Shown: piece by piece, positions 1 through 11,781 of the stretch
Position numbering within the stretch: position 1 is the stretch's first letter
Layout: every line of letters starts with the position of its first letter
Source: Vitrella brassicaformis
Taxonomy: Eukaryota; Sar; Vitrellaceae
NCBI GenBank assembly: GCA_001179505.1
Contig: CDMY01000567.1
Span: 1-45,462, forward strand
Direction: 5' to 3'
DNA: 45,462 nucleotides
Program-made: the position numbers and the translations under genes
Notes under the pieces: model-generated
What the model saw: the letters and a program-made list of their open reading frames with translations, nothing else
Told to the model about the DNA's origin: nothing
Database searches by the model: none

Positions 1-616
1 GGCTGGATGCATTATGCCCTGACCAGGACCGTCCCAAGACTGTGTCTTGTTGGCCTCGGTATATCGGTTTGACTGTCTCTTTTGCCTGTTGCTGTTTGCT
101 TACTGTGTCTGGCTGTGTTGTCGTGTCTGCGCCAGAGGCACGGTGACGACTGTGCTGTGGTCTGCTCTTTCTCGTACGTACAAGTCGGGGAGATTGTGCA
201 TACAGGAGGAGGGATCAATCATATGTGTAATGTGCGTGCTGGGTTTGATCTGATGTCTGTGCCATGTGTCTGTTACGTTTCGTTGGGTGTGGGTGGGGGT
301 TGATGCCTGTCTGTTGCCTCTTTGTGTTGGTCGCTTCTTGTCGTATCACCGCATTTCGCGAGACTAATAGCCGCTGCGGGGAGCTGCATGTGTTCCGGCT
401 TAGTGCACCCGTGTACCGCCAGTAGGCGACTTGGCACAGACCCAGACCCATACGTGCAGTTCGATTCGAGTTAATCGACGTGTGACCGGCTGTGAAGCAC
501 GTCAAAGCAAGATCTACACACGCAAACTTCCACATCCATCGCAACTCATGTCTCGTAGATCTCGCGCGTGTAACTTGGTCTCCGCTCGAGCTTTAACTCC
601 TTTTCGGAGTGGGGAT
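1..616. other. Intergenic, no gene seen
   Basis: No reading frame with convincing protein-like composition or splice-consistent exons was found on either strand. The stretch is GT-rich and is taken as upstream flank of the oxygenase gene. A 5' UTR exon could lie here unseen. Confidence 0.5.
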
Positions 617-2369
617 ATGAGGATAGATTACCCAGGCCTCCTGGGTGCTTGCCTCCTGGCCATTTGCTCGGCAGTCCAAGTAGATCTCTCGTCGGCAGCT
701 TTTCTGCAGCGGAGGCTGCCTGGCGCACATGGCCATGAGCGACGCAGGCGCAAACACGCCTGCAACAGGATGGCATCCTCAACCCTCCCTGACTGTAAGC
801 ACGACAAGCAGTGGCGTGAACGGGTGGACCCATTGTTTCCGCTTTCTCTTGCTGACAGGTCCTCGTACGCTGTGGAGTGACATTGATGTGGATTATCTGA
901 GATCAGGAACGTCAGCACACCCACCATCGGATGCTTCCCTGTGGGACCGGCTGCTCAGCCCGCTCGCCGCTTACCCCTCATCAGCGCATCTGCGAGATGC
1001 GGCTCCCTTCCCTGCCGTCATCGAATCGACAGCCGAGAGGAACACCGAGGGCGCCTCCTTCTTCATGCGCAACCGTGCAGCCATTCTGGAGCAGCTGCGC
1101 AAGAGCGGTGCAGTGTGGCTCCGGGGGTTCGATCTCATGGAGACCGAGTGCGGCTTCCAGGCGATGTATGATGCCCTTGGCCTGGTGCCTTGCCTGGACC
1201 CCATCCACAGCTCTGGCCTGCGCAAGATGGTTGCGCCCAAGCAGGCCGTGTATGAGACCGTCAACAAGCCCTCGCTGTCCAAGCATTATGTTGGGATGCA
1301 CAATGAGTCCACCTTCAAGAAGTCCGCCGTGTTTGGGGCCTTCGTCTGCTTCCGGCCTGCGAGGGAGGGAGGAGAGTTCCTAGTGGCTGATGGAGCGGAG
1401 ATCCTCAGGCGACTTGACCCTGATGTGGTGGCATCTCTGTGCAACAAGAAGATACGCATATCGGTCAGACAGATCTGTCCACAGAGAGAGAGAGAGAGAG
1501 AGAGGGGGAGGGAGGGGTGTCATGCGGTCCGTTTTGTGTGTGTCTGCAACAGGTTACAAATCTGGACTTCCCCTTCCTCTCCAGGCTACCAGCGCCGCTG
1601 CGGACGAGTGTCAAGGGCCTTCTGCAGGACCTCATCTCAAGGCTGGTGGCCCCGAAATTCGACATGGAACTTGAAATGGTACGGCCGCCACACGTGTGGC
1701 GTTGGTTTGGCGGCCTCAGGTCACTGCGTTTCTGCATGCGTGTGTGAAGTACAGGTGTGGGGTGCTGACGGTGTGCCGCATCGATTGCAGGCCATCGAGC
1801 CGATGCAGTCGCCTGTCAACCTGCACCCCATCACCAAGAGGCCCCTCTGGTTCTGCAACATCCACAACCACTCACGCTGGCTCAGGTCAGCACAGCACAG
1901 CCCCCGCACGACAGACAGGCACACAAAGCAAATGACGGCAAAATGCACTGAGATATTTCCCTCTTATCCTCTTTCCCGCTTCCCTTCTGTCAGGGATCGG
2001 CGGCCGTGCACAGTGCCTGAGGTCGGCATGACCGAAGTCTACCACGGCGACCTCTCACCCATCCCTTCCGAGCACGTCGAGCACATCGATAAGGTCACCA
2101 GGGAGTGCATCGTCGAGATACCCATGCAAAAGGGCGACGTCGTGCTGGTCGACAACTACCGGACGCTCCACGGCCGCAACATCTTCGACGGCGAGCGGAT
2201 GCATGCCGTCACGTGGTTCAAGGGCGTCACACCGGGCGAGGGGGCCTACTTCTCGGTGGATACAAAGCGTGATACAGCAAGTGGCGAGGGCGTGCGGGGA
2301 AGCGGCGAGTATGACTTCACGGCTGGCGATCTGCTGAACGAGGCGATCAACAAGTTTTTGGTCAAGTGA
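617..2369 (+). CDS. TauD/clavaminate-synthase-like Fe(II)/2-oxoglutarate dioxygenase with N-terminal targeting leader
   Basis: Likely a non-haem Fe(II), 2-oxoglutarate-dependent oxygenase; the substrate is unknown. Five exons (617-794, 859-1463, 1553-1678, 1791-1885, 1994-2369) join in matching phase to exactly 460 codons (459 aa). The start at 617 was chosen because it gives a hydrophobic signal peptide (MRIDYPGLLGACLLAICSA) in phase with the catalytic exons; an ATG at 729 lies in the other frame of this leader and reaches the domain only by reading through the first intron. The metal site reads MHNES, an H-x-E pair (about H207/E209), with the distal histidine in DNYRTLHGR (about H394). H-x-E rather than the commoner H-x-D is known from clavaminate synthase. 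After the signal peptide come SSAAFLQRR and an Arg-rich stretch, resembling a bipartite plastid leader; that is inference. Intron 2 contains an (AG)n run. Confidence 0.85.
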
Positions 2370-2820
2370 CTGGTCTATGAAGAACGCCGTGCTGTGCTGC
2401 CGTTTGCGGCTGTGTTTGTGTGTGGTCTGAGGTGTGTGGTCTGAGAATGAAGTCAAGTCTTTTACGCTGACTCTCTTCTTACACTCTGTATGACTGCGTG
2501 TGCTTCGGCGGGGCCTTAGTGCCATCCATATATGGACGACGCCCAAGCACTCGTCATTTTTCACTTTGTGTGGAGATAGATGCATACGTGAGATGCGACA
2601 TTATATCGTGGGGCTCTCCAGTTGACCCCCCCGACCAGCCATTCCCAGGGAAGGACCGCAGCTAAACATACAGAGGAAAAATGTGGAGGATCATCATTCT
2701 GCCTTGACAAACCAGGGAATGCAGCAACACAGCATGCGGGATGGATGAAATCCTCTGAGAGGGTCGCTGCGAGTTGGCTGCGAGCTGAAAAGAAAAAGAA
2801 CCGACGCTGAAGTAGCGGTC
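2370..2820. other. Intergenic, no gene seen
   Basis: About 450 bases between the oxygenase stop and the next start, with no supported coding sequence on either strand. It must hold the 3' end of one gene and the promoter of the next, but no definite signal was recognised. Confidence 0.4.
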
Positions 2821-4926
2821 ATGGCGTCAGACGGCGACTGGTTGGAGGCCATGGTGGCTCAGATGAAGGCGATGGAGCGGCGAATCGATTTGGCCATGCA
2901 GAAGAACACCACTGTCGCCGAGGAGCCGCAGCCTCAGGACCATCGCACTGGCGGGCCGACGACTGCCACTGCTGCGGCCGCTGAGCTCCCGTCGGCATCA
3001 GCCACATCGGCACCCGACAGAACTCACAGGAGCGGACGGCAGGAAGGCGCTGCTTCTGCACACTGTGGACCCATTGGGGGTCCGTCTGACGAGTCAGCCC
3101 CGCTGCCCAAGCGCCAGCAGTCCACTGGGCCGCCCCGCACCCCAAAAGATCCATCGCCATCAACCGAGAAGGCCCCTGCACCTGACGGCGGCGATGGGCG
3201 CGGGAAGGAGCGGCCGCATCGTCAGCGGCACGGACACATCAGACGACCAGCTGCGCCGCCCAAGCGCATGCAGTCTGTTGAGCTGACTAACAGAGAGCAG
3301 CCAGTCGCCCCTTTCGAAGCAGCTGATACCTTCGATGAGACGGCCGCTGCCATCAGCCGGCTGCAGCGTGATATCGCCGCCATGGCCCACGAGCACCAGG
3401 CGGCTATCGGGATCGACGACACTGGGGCTGGTAGGGGGGAGGACAGTCATGTGGGCGCCTCTGATGTGCGGGTCGTCGAAAGCCCCAGACCGCCCGTTGC
3501 CCGAGCTCCAAACCCACCAAGGTGGAGACGATAGAAGAAAGAGCCGGCACACGAAGTGTTCACATGTCTGGATGTGAGTGTGTTTGCTTGCCTCAGGGAA
3601 AGTCAGTCTGCTGTGGAGCGCTCATTGCCGTCGACCACTCAGCTGCTTTACCAGGTGCCGGACGGCCATTGGGTCTCGCGGGCTCAGTACGAGTGGTCGG
3701 GGGCCGCCGCCGACGCCGTCCTCAGACCCGCCCAAGACACGCAAGACAAGAAGCAGCACCCCCACCCCCACCAGCCCCACCGCACAGCCACTAGCAATCG
3801 CACGGCGGCCTACGACCAGGAGCCGATCTGCGAGAGGGCCCCGCCGTCCTTTGTGCCGCCGGTCGATCCGCACCACGCCCGGCATGAGAGGGGCCGGCAG
3901 CTGGCCGGCAGTCAGATGAAGGCACTCATGCGCGACAATGATGCGGCTCGTGGTGGCGGCTCGTCGGGCCAGCAGAGGGGCGCCGGCAGCAAACTCGTGT
4001 CGTCCACGGCGGCGAGTGCTCGTGGAGGGGCGGCTGGACTGGTAACTGACCAGCAGGCCGGGTGCGTTGTCAATCTGGCGCAGACTCACCTCTTTACCAC
4101 TATGGAGGGTGAGGCCTCATAGCGGCATTTCTACAACAGGGGATCAAATCACGAGGCTTCTACGTACGTATGGTATGTGTGTATCGTTCAGATGTGTCTC
4201 GCAGGCTGGTGGATGTGTCCCGTACGTTGAGGGATGGCCGCTGGCACCATGACGGACGCCAGGAACACCAGCCAGGCTTCCACCGGTGGGTGGGCAAGGG
4301 ACGGACACCTTGGGCACACATGGACTGACTGCAGGACTGCCTGCCTGCCTGCCCTCATGTCCATTCATCTCAGGACGTCTATCCATCGTATCTTCGAGCA
4401 GGAGAATCGACCCCTCGCCGCCCGCCCCAGCTCACACCCAGGCCCTCTCAGCGCCGACCACCGGCAGAGCAGCCCCGAGCCGTCCGACTACCCCAACTCA
4501 CACGCCGAGACAACCAACCCGGCCGTCCCCCCGCTACTGCCCCTCTCGCCGCCGAATGCTGGGCAGGAAGATGCAGGCGAGATCCAGCATAAGGCGGCCC
4601 ATCAGACGAGCGAGAGCGGCGTCGGTCGTCAACCGGCAAGGAGGGGCGACGGGCTGCGGGAGAAGCGCAACTTCATCCGCGAGAATGCGCTAGCGGTCAT
4701 TGGCACACGGAGGGCGCCTAAGGGCGGTCGGGGCAGCAGGAGGGTGGTCCCCGGAGTGCCGAATGGGAGGACGCAGGCGCAACATGCACAGCGAGGTGCC
4801 GACAGAGAGGGAGGGAAGGGACCTGCGCGTTGTCTACTGATCTCTTTGTCTCCTTTGTGTGTGTGTTCAGGGGTTTCATCTGTCCAGCGGCAATCAGCAG
4901 GCCAGGCCGATCGGACGACAGTGTAG
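2821..4926 (+). CDS. Repeat-family protein copy 1, with enkurin/ENKD1-like C-terminal motif
   Basis: Five exons (2821-3521, 3597-4061, 4205-4285, 4374-4795, 4871-4926) close in phase to 575 codons (574 aa). The start ATG opens a short charged helix (MERRIDLAMQKNTTVAEE), then a long Pro/Ala/Gln-rich, probably disordered region with a second helix (ISRLQRDIAAMAHEHQAA). Exon 2 opens with a module ERSLPSTTQLLYQVPDGHWV. The C-terminal exon holds KRNFIRENALAVIGTRRAPKG, which resembles the DFIRHNA-type motif in the second half of ENKD1/enkurin-family microtubule proteins; that assignment is tentative. Exons 1-2 are closely matched, on the opposite strand, by the gene at 11782-14593. The first two exons and their phase-2 junction are repeated there and well supported. 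Exons 3-5 rest on splice phase only. Function unknown. Confidence 0.6.
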
Positions 4927-5221
4927 ATACAACTTCCAGGCGGTGCCTGGCTGTGCCTGGATGCAGAGGAATGTGACAAGGAGGAGCAGAGGCGGGACCG
5001 CCTTCGCTCCTTTCTCTCGCCATCTGGATCGATGTCAGCTGCGCCACCATGTTCCAGCAGTGGAGGGGGTGGGGGTGGGGGTGGATGTTGTATCTATAGG
5101 AGAATGGACACGTCTAGCATGTGTAGCGGGCATAGACTTGACCCGGAACGGATCAATCAATCATGAATGCCTATGTATGTGTCCATCCTATCTATCTCAC
5201 TCGACAGACACCGTCAGTCAG

Positions 5222-7067
5222 TCAATCGAACGTCACGTCAGCCACGAACGGGTCCAGGAGGCGGCATAGGTCCGCCACCGACAGCAACAGCTTCAGATCG
5301 ACCTCACCACCCCCCAGCCACAGAACAGGCGGCCTCAGCTGCATGATGCGACGCGACACGATCACAGGGATGCTGCACACACACATGCACACAGAGACAC
5401 AACCAGGCAGGGAGAGAAGCCTCAGTGCAATGCAGTTTGTGTGTGTGGTGATGTCGGCCATGCTTACGGGTGCTGCATGACGAATGGTGTGGTTGCGTTG
5501 CGCACATAGCCCGTTAGCTTGGCCGCCACCTAAGTCACAGCCGGCCAGGCCACATCAGACTGACGTGTAGTATTAATCGGCTAGTGCAGTGCATGGAGCG
5601 AATGTTGTTTGTCCCACCTCTTCGTCGGCAAAGACAAAGTTGAGCCGCTTGTTGCCCATCTCGCCTGCAGGCAGGCAGGCAGGCAGGCAGGCAATGACGT
5701 GCAAGGATGACAAGACAAACAAGGGTCACAAGTCGCATCATCACTGTGTGGCACCTAGCGACCCTAGCCTACCTGGCGGGTGCATCGATTTGACGAAGTC
5801 CTTGACCCTACCCTTGTTCAGCTTGGCCGTGTACTGGATGACCACGGCATAGAATCGACTGTTCTTCGCGTCATCCACACCTGCACAAAAGCCGGAAACG
5901 AACACACAAATGCCATCATTCCGTCCGTCAGTCAGGACAAGTCTTACCGGCATGGTGTGAGTTCTCGATTATGACGGTCTTGCAGAGGTGGTCGACGGAC
6001 GGTGCGCTCAGGCAGTCTGCCCGCCACTGCAAAGGTTGGTCGTAGTAGAAAGGCGGCACACGGCGCAGCTCACATGATACCCCCTCAGCAGCGAAGTATC
6101 CCTCCAGCCTCTCTTGGACGGCACTCTTCGCCACACTAACAGAAGGCACGTTTGCCGTCGTCCCGCCCTCCTCTGTCGTCCCACAGACGGCAGACGACCA
6201 GCTCTCGATGGCCCTCTTGACCGTCGGATGCTCGTGAATGGCCTCCAGCCACTGACCCAGCCCGTCGACCGATGACGACTCAAAAACGCCGTCATCGTCC
6301 AGCGCAGAGGGCCAGCTGCGGAGCACGACGAAGAAGGGCGCAAACACGAACAGGTCCGAGAGGTTGAGGGATGGTGATGACGCAAGGGGGGCGGCCGTGG
6401 GGGGATGCATGTCGGCCAGACGCGCCAGGTGTTGGTCGAGCAGCCGCTGTCCCAAATACGTGCTCTCAGCTGCCTCGAGGGCGCGAAGCAGGGCACGGAA
6501 GCGGCCCCGGTTGTCTGGCCGACTCTGCATGGACTTGCCGCTTGCGATCTCCCGGGCCGCCCTTAGAATCTTCATCAGATAAGGCTGCAGCACGCCGACT
6601 GACCACTCCATGACCTCCATCTCTCTCGCAGCATCATCCGCGGGTGGAATGCGGCCGCCGTCGAGGCCATTGAGCCTCTGACACACCAGCGCCAGGCTTA
6701 CATCGTCCCAGATCTGGATGACCGGGTGCCGCATCTCATAGCGCGATGCTGGAGGGCTCTTCTTGTGGGCGAGGGAGCAGATGTGAGCACTGAGGGCGGT
6801 GAATGCATCAAAGACAGTAGTAACGAAGCTGGTGGCGGGAATGTGGATGCCGTAGAGATGCGCCGCAGCAAGGCCCCGAAATAGCTTCAGCAGGGCTGTT
6901 GACTGCTCCAGGGCGCCTGCTGGCATCGCCTCATCCATCCCGAGATTTGCAAGCTCATTTGCGAGCTGAGATTGCGGACTTTCCGACGACAAAAGGAACG
7001 AAGGAGTCGTTGAGAAAACCGCATAGTACAGGTTGGCGAGCGCAGAACACGAAGAGATCCAGTGCAT
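5222..7067 (-). CDS. YbaK/ProX-type aminoacyl-tRNA deacylase domain protein
   Basis: Five exons on the minus strand (7067-5948, 5880-5773, 5664-5618, 5529-5468, 5372-5222) join in phase to 496 codons (495 aa). The C-terminal 170 residues match the YbaK/aminoacyl-tRNA-editing fold: DHLCKTVIIENSHH, RFYAVVIQYTAKLNKGRVKD, KRLNFVFADEE, KLTGYVRNATTPFVM and LRPPVLWLGGGEVDLKL are in the expected order. The family hydrolyses mischarged or aminoacyl-tRNAs in trans. The N-terminal 300 residues are all-helical with a GST-C-like look; such N-terminal helical regions are known in eukaryotic relatives, but the exact fold is not certain. The Met at 7067 follows an open frame without stops, so a further 5' exon cannot be excluded. 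The 3' end of intron 2 is a perfect (CCTG)n run. The 3' end faces the repeat gene; the 5' end is divergent to the carrier gene. Confidence 0.85.
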
Positions 7068-7415
7068 CGATGTTCGCTGTGCCTGTTTCGTTGTGCCTTT
7101 CAGCGTCTTGGCATTTCATTGATTCGGCGTTGCTTCACATGGTTGGATGTCCCGCTGGCGTATAGTCGCCCGCCTGCTGGTGCCCTGGTGGGAAAATCAT
7201 GGCGACCAGAGCCCTTCGCAAGACGGCGGCTCAACCGCACAAATCGCCATATCAGACCCCATCTCGCTCGAGGAATACAGAAGCAGAAACATCATACAGG
7301 CGAGAAGAAAGACTGCAATGACAGGCGGAAAGGAATGACGGCACTCATTGCTTGCTTGTGATTGTCGGAATCCATCTCCGTCTGTGTGGTGTTTGATTGC
7401 GTGTGTGGGGGTCAG

Positions 7416-10400
7416 GCTGATGCGGGTCTACTGGATTTCTTCCGCACGCTGACCAAGGGCAAGGACAGGCTAGACCAGGACTCTATCAGGGACGCAATCG
7501 CTGAGGTCAGCCAACCAACCACTGATGAAACAGCCATCCTGGAGGTCTTGTGGCCATGAGTGATGCTTGTCTTCCTTTCGTTGGATTGTCATCAGAGGGG
7601 CATCAGCGGCCCGCGAGCGACGCAGTGTGCCGCTGAGATCCTGCGGAAAAGCGACCGTGACAGTAAGAAGGAAGCGCACACACCAGCACAGCACGGCAGC
7701 AGTGCATTGCATTGGATTGGTCTGTGCTTCATTCAGGTGACGGTGCGCTCAACTTCAATGAGTTCACTGACTTTGTGTTCCGTCGGCGGCGGGCACTGCT
7801 GGAGCTCTTCGAGCAGGTCGACCGCGACAAAAACAACAGGTCAGTCAGTGTGTATGAGTAGACAGACACAATGAACGAACGGTCAGCATGACATCGATTT
7901 GATGGATGGTATGTGGTGTGTTGCACTGCAGGATCGACTTGCACGAGGCTCGGATCGGTCTCAGGAAGGCGGGGCTGTCGGAGCTCGACGCATCGGACCT
8001 CTTCTCATTCGGGCTGTACAGAGATGAAAAGGAATACGTACGTGAGCAAACGGAACAGATCCATGCGATTCCGTGCCTTGCTGATGTGTCGCTGCCGTGT
8101 GTCTGTGTGTCTGTGTGTCTGTCAGTCGATTGCGTATGCCGAGTGGGAGAGATCGCTGCTGTTCCTGCCCATCTCGAGAAGGTCAGTCAGCAAGGCTGGC
8201 TGACGCATCGCATCGATGCGTCGATGGGATGGACATGGCTCACGCAATGCAATCGTGCGTACTCTGGCTTTGCTCTGCTCTGCTCAGTCACACGCTTTTC
8301 GAGTCATGGGAGCGGACAACATTCAACATCTTCGAGGAAGAAAAGGTAAGAATACAACACACAAAACACAACACACTGACCCAACATCCCTCTCCCTCTT
8401 AACACATACCATACCGCCCTCCCTGCGCGACTGTGTATCTGTCTATCTGTCTGTCTGTCTGTCCATCTGTTTGTCTGTAGGAGGGTGTCCCTCCCTCTGT
8501 ATGCCCCCCTCCCACCCGGAGACCCCCTCGCTTGCTTGAGGCACCACCAGCAGCACCAACACCACCCACAGCCATCCCCGGACCAGCACCATCACCAGCA
8601 CCCGCGTTGCGAGTGCCCCCTCCAGTGGCTCGTCCCCCTCCCTCTCCCCCTCCCCCAGTGCCCCCAGTGCCGCGTCCACCTCTCGTGTCGCCCCCCGTGT
8701 CGCCCCCCGTCCCGCCCCCAATTGTCAGGGAAGAGTGGCGGCCGCCACCTCCACCACCATGGATGCGCTGGCAGGCGTGGGAAACCGGGCTGAGGGGGGC
8801 GCTGGCCATACCTGGCTTCCTGCATTTCGTTTCGGGGGGGGTCGCTGGTGAGCTGCCCGAAGACGGCAAGGCGTCAGAGTTCTCGATCTGTTGGGCTTGT
8901 GGGTTTGTGTGTGTGCAGGGATATGTTCGCGGACAGCGACTGCGCCGCTGGATCGCGTCAAGGTGCTGATGCAGATCACCCGGTCGCAGGGGCGTGTGGG
9001 CATCGGTCCCACCTTCGTGAGGATCTATCGGGACGGCGGGCTCCTGGGCTTCTTCAGGGGCAACGGCACCAACTGCATCAAAATCGCACCCGAATCAGCC
9101 GTCAAGTTCTTCGCGTAAGAAGCCTTAGCGACAGACAGACCGGGCACCCACAGCCACACGAGTGCCTCTGTATGTCTGTTTGTTTCTTTAAATGTCTCCT
9201 GTGCTGCTGCAGGTACGATTTCTTCAAGCGGCAGATTGTGAAGCTGCACCCAAGGAATGCCCACGTAGCCAGTGAGAACAACGAGGTGCACATGGACGAC
9301 GCGTCCGACGAGGCGTCAGCCCTCGGCCTGGCGCACCAGAAGGCTGCGGCGCGCGAGAGCCTACAGGACGTCAAGAACCTCAGCATGGTGGAGAAGTTCG
9401 TGGCGGGGGGCTCAGCCGGGTGAGTTTGACCCACACACACCACACATCACACTTACAGGCAGACGGTTTTGCCTTCCTGCAATGCATGTGTCGTCCGTTC
9501 CTCGCTGCGTGTGTGACCCCCAGGGCTGTGGCTCAGTTTGCGATATACCCGATGGAGGTGGTCAAGACGCGGCTGGCGGCGGCCGCTGCAGGTACCTACA
9601 AAGGCATCGCCGACTGCCTGGCAGAGACGTACAGAATCGAAGGTACGTTAGCTTTCCTTCTGTTAGTTGTGTCTGCTGAAGCATCGGATCCACTCATCGA
9701 TGTGTCGTGCAGGCTACCGTGGGTTGTATCGCGGGCTGACCCCCTCGCTCCTGGGCATCGTGCCCTACGCCGGCATCGACCTGGCCTGCTTCGAGACCCT
9801 CAAGAACCTCTGGTCCAGAATGCACGGTAGGTCTGGTTAAACCAGACACCAAAGTCAGCGCACTGCACTTGTGCGGTGCGGGCGATCGGTGTATGGGTGT
9901 GTGTTCAATGATGCCATGCAGCGTATGATTCCGATGTCGAGCCTGGCGTGGAGGTGCTGCTGGCCTGCGGGGCGCTCTCCAGCATGTTCGGGCAGCTTGT
10001 CTCATACCCTATCGGTATGTCGTAAACGATCCAATCCACACACACCACCAGCAGCACGTCCGTCACACAACAACCTGCTGGTTTTGTTGTGTGTATGTGG
10101 GGCGGGTGTGTGTCAGCATTGACACGGACCCGTCTGCAGGCGGACGGAATGCGGGGCACACAGCCGCGATACACATGTAAGAACCACTCGATTGCAGCAT
10201 GCAAAGCGTGTTCATATCATTGATTAGCTGAGTGGCTACATACGTGTGCATGTCATGTGTGTCACACAGCGATGGTTGATGTGATCCAGAAGGTGGTGAG
10301 TGAGGAGGGCGTGTTGGCTTTGTGGCGCGGTATCGGGCCAAACATGATGAAGGCCGTCCCTGCCGTCTCCATCAGCTGGGCCGTCTATGAACTCACCAAA

Positions 10401-10521
10401 AACAAACTCAGGTGCGGTGCCTACAAGCTGTTCGCGCATCATGAGATCCGGTCATATGGCGGACGGGACGGCTGGTGTTGTGTTGTTGGTTTGCAGGCGG
10501 TATGCCCTGGACGAGAGCTGA
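7416..10521 (+). CDS. Calcium-dependent mitochondrial carrier (SCaMC/SLC25A23-25 type, ATP-Mg/Pi exchanger family)
   Basis: Fifteen exons from 7416 to the stop at 10521 join in phase to 601 codons; the first exon(s) upstream are not resolved (an ATG at 7147 opens a short plausible exon). The N-terminal part is an EF-hand regulatory domain with two canonical loops ([12 protein letters not shown] and DRDKNNRIDLHE) flanked by two degenerate ones. A Pro-rich linker (about 8481-8740) follows. The carrier part has three repeats with signatures [20 protein letters not shown] and YPIALTRTRL, plus [20 protein letters not shown], typical of the SCaMC branch. The family moves ATP-Mg or ADP against phosphate across the inner mitochondrial membrane and is activated by cytosolic Ca2+. 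An acidic insertion lies between carrier repeats 1 and 2. Substrate is inferred from family only. Confidence 0.92.
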
Positions 10522-11781
10522 CACGTGCGTGGCGGGATGGATGGATGGGCGGCGATTGTGGTCGTGTGTGGAGTTGTCGAGTGAGTGCGTCCACGAGTGT
10601 TTTTGAGTTGGGATGGGCCGTGTGTGAGTTGTGTAGCTACCGTACGTGCGAAAGTGTCTGTGAGTAAGTGCGGTGCGCAGCGATGTCTGTGAGCGTCTGT
10701 CTATTTGTGTGTATGTGAGAGCGGCTCCGTGCGTCATCCATCGTATCCTGGACGTTTTGAGCCTTGATTAAGTCATCATATCATGCGCTGCCTCCCCCCC
10801 TGTGGGTTCTAGCTATCACGTCACCGCACCCGCAGTCGTCCGTCAGGATGAGTCCCCTCAATCTATCATGTCTGTCTGGTGGTGATGCACCCCGCCGCTA
10901 TCATCTTGCATCGCATCGCATCGCAACACCCCTCCCCTACACCGAACACAAGCCACGCGAAAAGAAACCCTCTTGGACCCTTCCTATCGGCAGCCAGACA
11001 GACAGATAGATGTTCGATCGCGACTAGCTAGTGTACAGGCAGGCAGGCAGCTAGGCAGTCAGAGAAAGCAAGAGGCAAACCAGGCTCTTGCTTTGTATCA
11101 ATTAGGGATGCAGGTGCGTCTTTGAGGGGGGGGGNNNNNNNNNNNNNNNNNNNNNNNNNNNNNNNNNNNNNNNNNNNNNNNNNNNNNNNNNNNNNNNNNN
11201 NNNNNNNNNNNNNNNNNNNNNNNNNNNNNNNNNNNNNNNNNNNNNNNNNNNNNNNNNNNNNNNNNNNNNNNNNNNNNNNNNNNNNNNNNNNNNNNNNNNN
11301 NNNNNNNNNNNNNNNNNNNNNNNNNNNNNNNNNNNNNNNNNNNNNNNNNNNNNNNNNNNNNNNNNNNNNNNNNNNNNNNNNNNNNNNNNNNNNNNNNNNN
11401 NNNNNNNNNNNNNNNNNNNNNNNNNNNNNNNNNNGGGGGGGGGGATGGGAACGAGTCTGTCTGTCTGTCTGTCTGTCCATCTGCGCTACACATGCGTGTG
11501 GGTCGCCCTCTATCATCACGGGCCGGGCACATACCGACAGACAGCAGAGGCAGACCAGCGAACCAAAGAGCAAATAGTCACAACAGTCGAGAGCGGCCAG
11601 CCATACCGTCGTGTGTATGCATGGTATGACCCGACCCGACTCATACATACAGTCCGCGTCTGTATGTATGAGATGTTCATCAGCCGACCGTCCAGTCCAC
11701 TGCTCGCCCAGCCCACACTGAGGCAGGCAGGCAGGCAGGCAGGGAGACGGGGCGAGTTCGATTGGTCTTGCTTGCGTCACT
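10522..11781. other. Intergenic region with assembly gap and TGTC/CAGG microsatellites
   Basis: No supported gene. The stretch contains (TGTC)n and (CAGG)n runs and the first N block. A possible splice acceptor for a further exon of the minus-strand gene at 11782-14593 occurs near 11720, just after a (CCTG)n run on that strand, but no exon could be confirmed because the gap follows. Confidence 0.5.
11135..11434. other. Assembly gap of exactly 300 N
   Basis: The N run is exactly 300 bases and is bordered by G homopolymers on both sides (nine G before, ten G after). The second gap in the window is also exactly 300 N, so the size is probably a placeholder rather than a measured distance. Confidence 0.95.

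Noticed and set aside
12-218. Short open frames on both strands in the first 600 bases
   Set aside because: Composition is GT-rich with no domain and no splice partner; they look like chance frames.
1439-1552. RERERERE stretch upstream of the exon starting at 1553
   Set aside because: It is an (AG)n microsatellite inside an intron; the exons join in phase without it.
8899-8918. Alternative exon reading [11 protein letters not shown] after the carrier's GGVAG
   Set aside because: The splice in phase 1 gives [15 protein letters not shown], the expected first carrier signature, so the other frame is a shadow.
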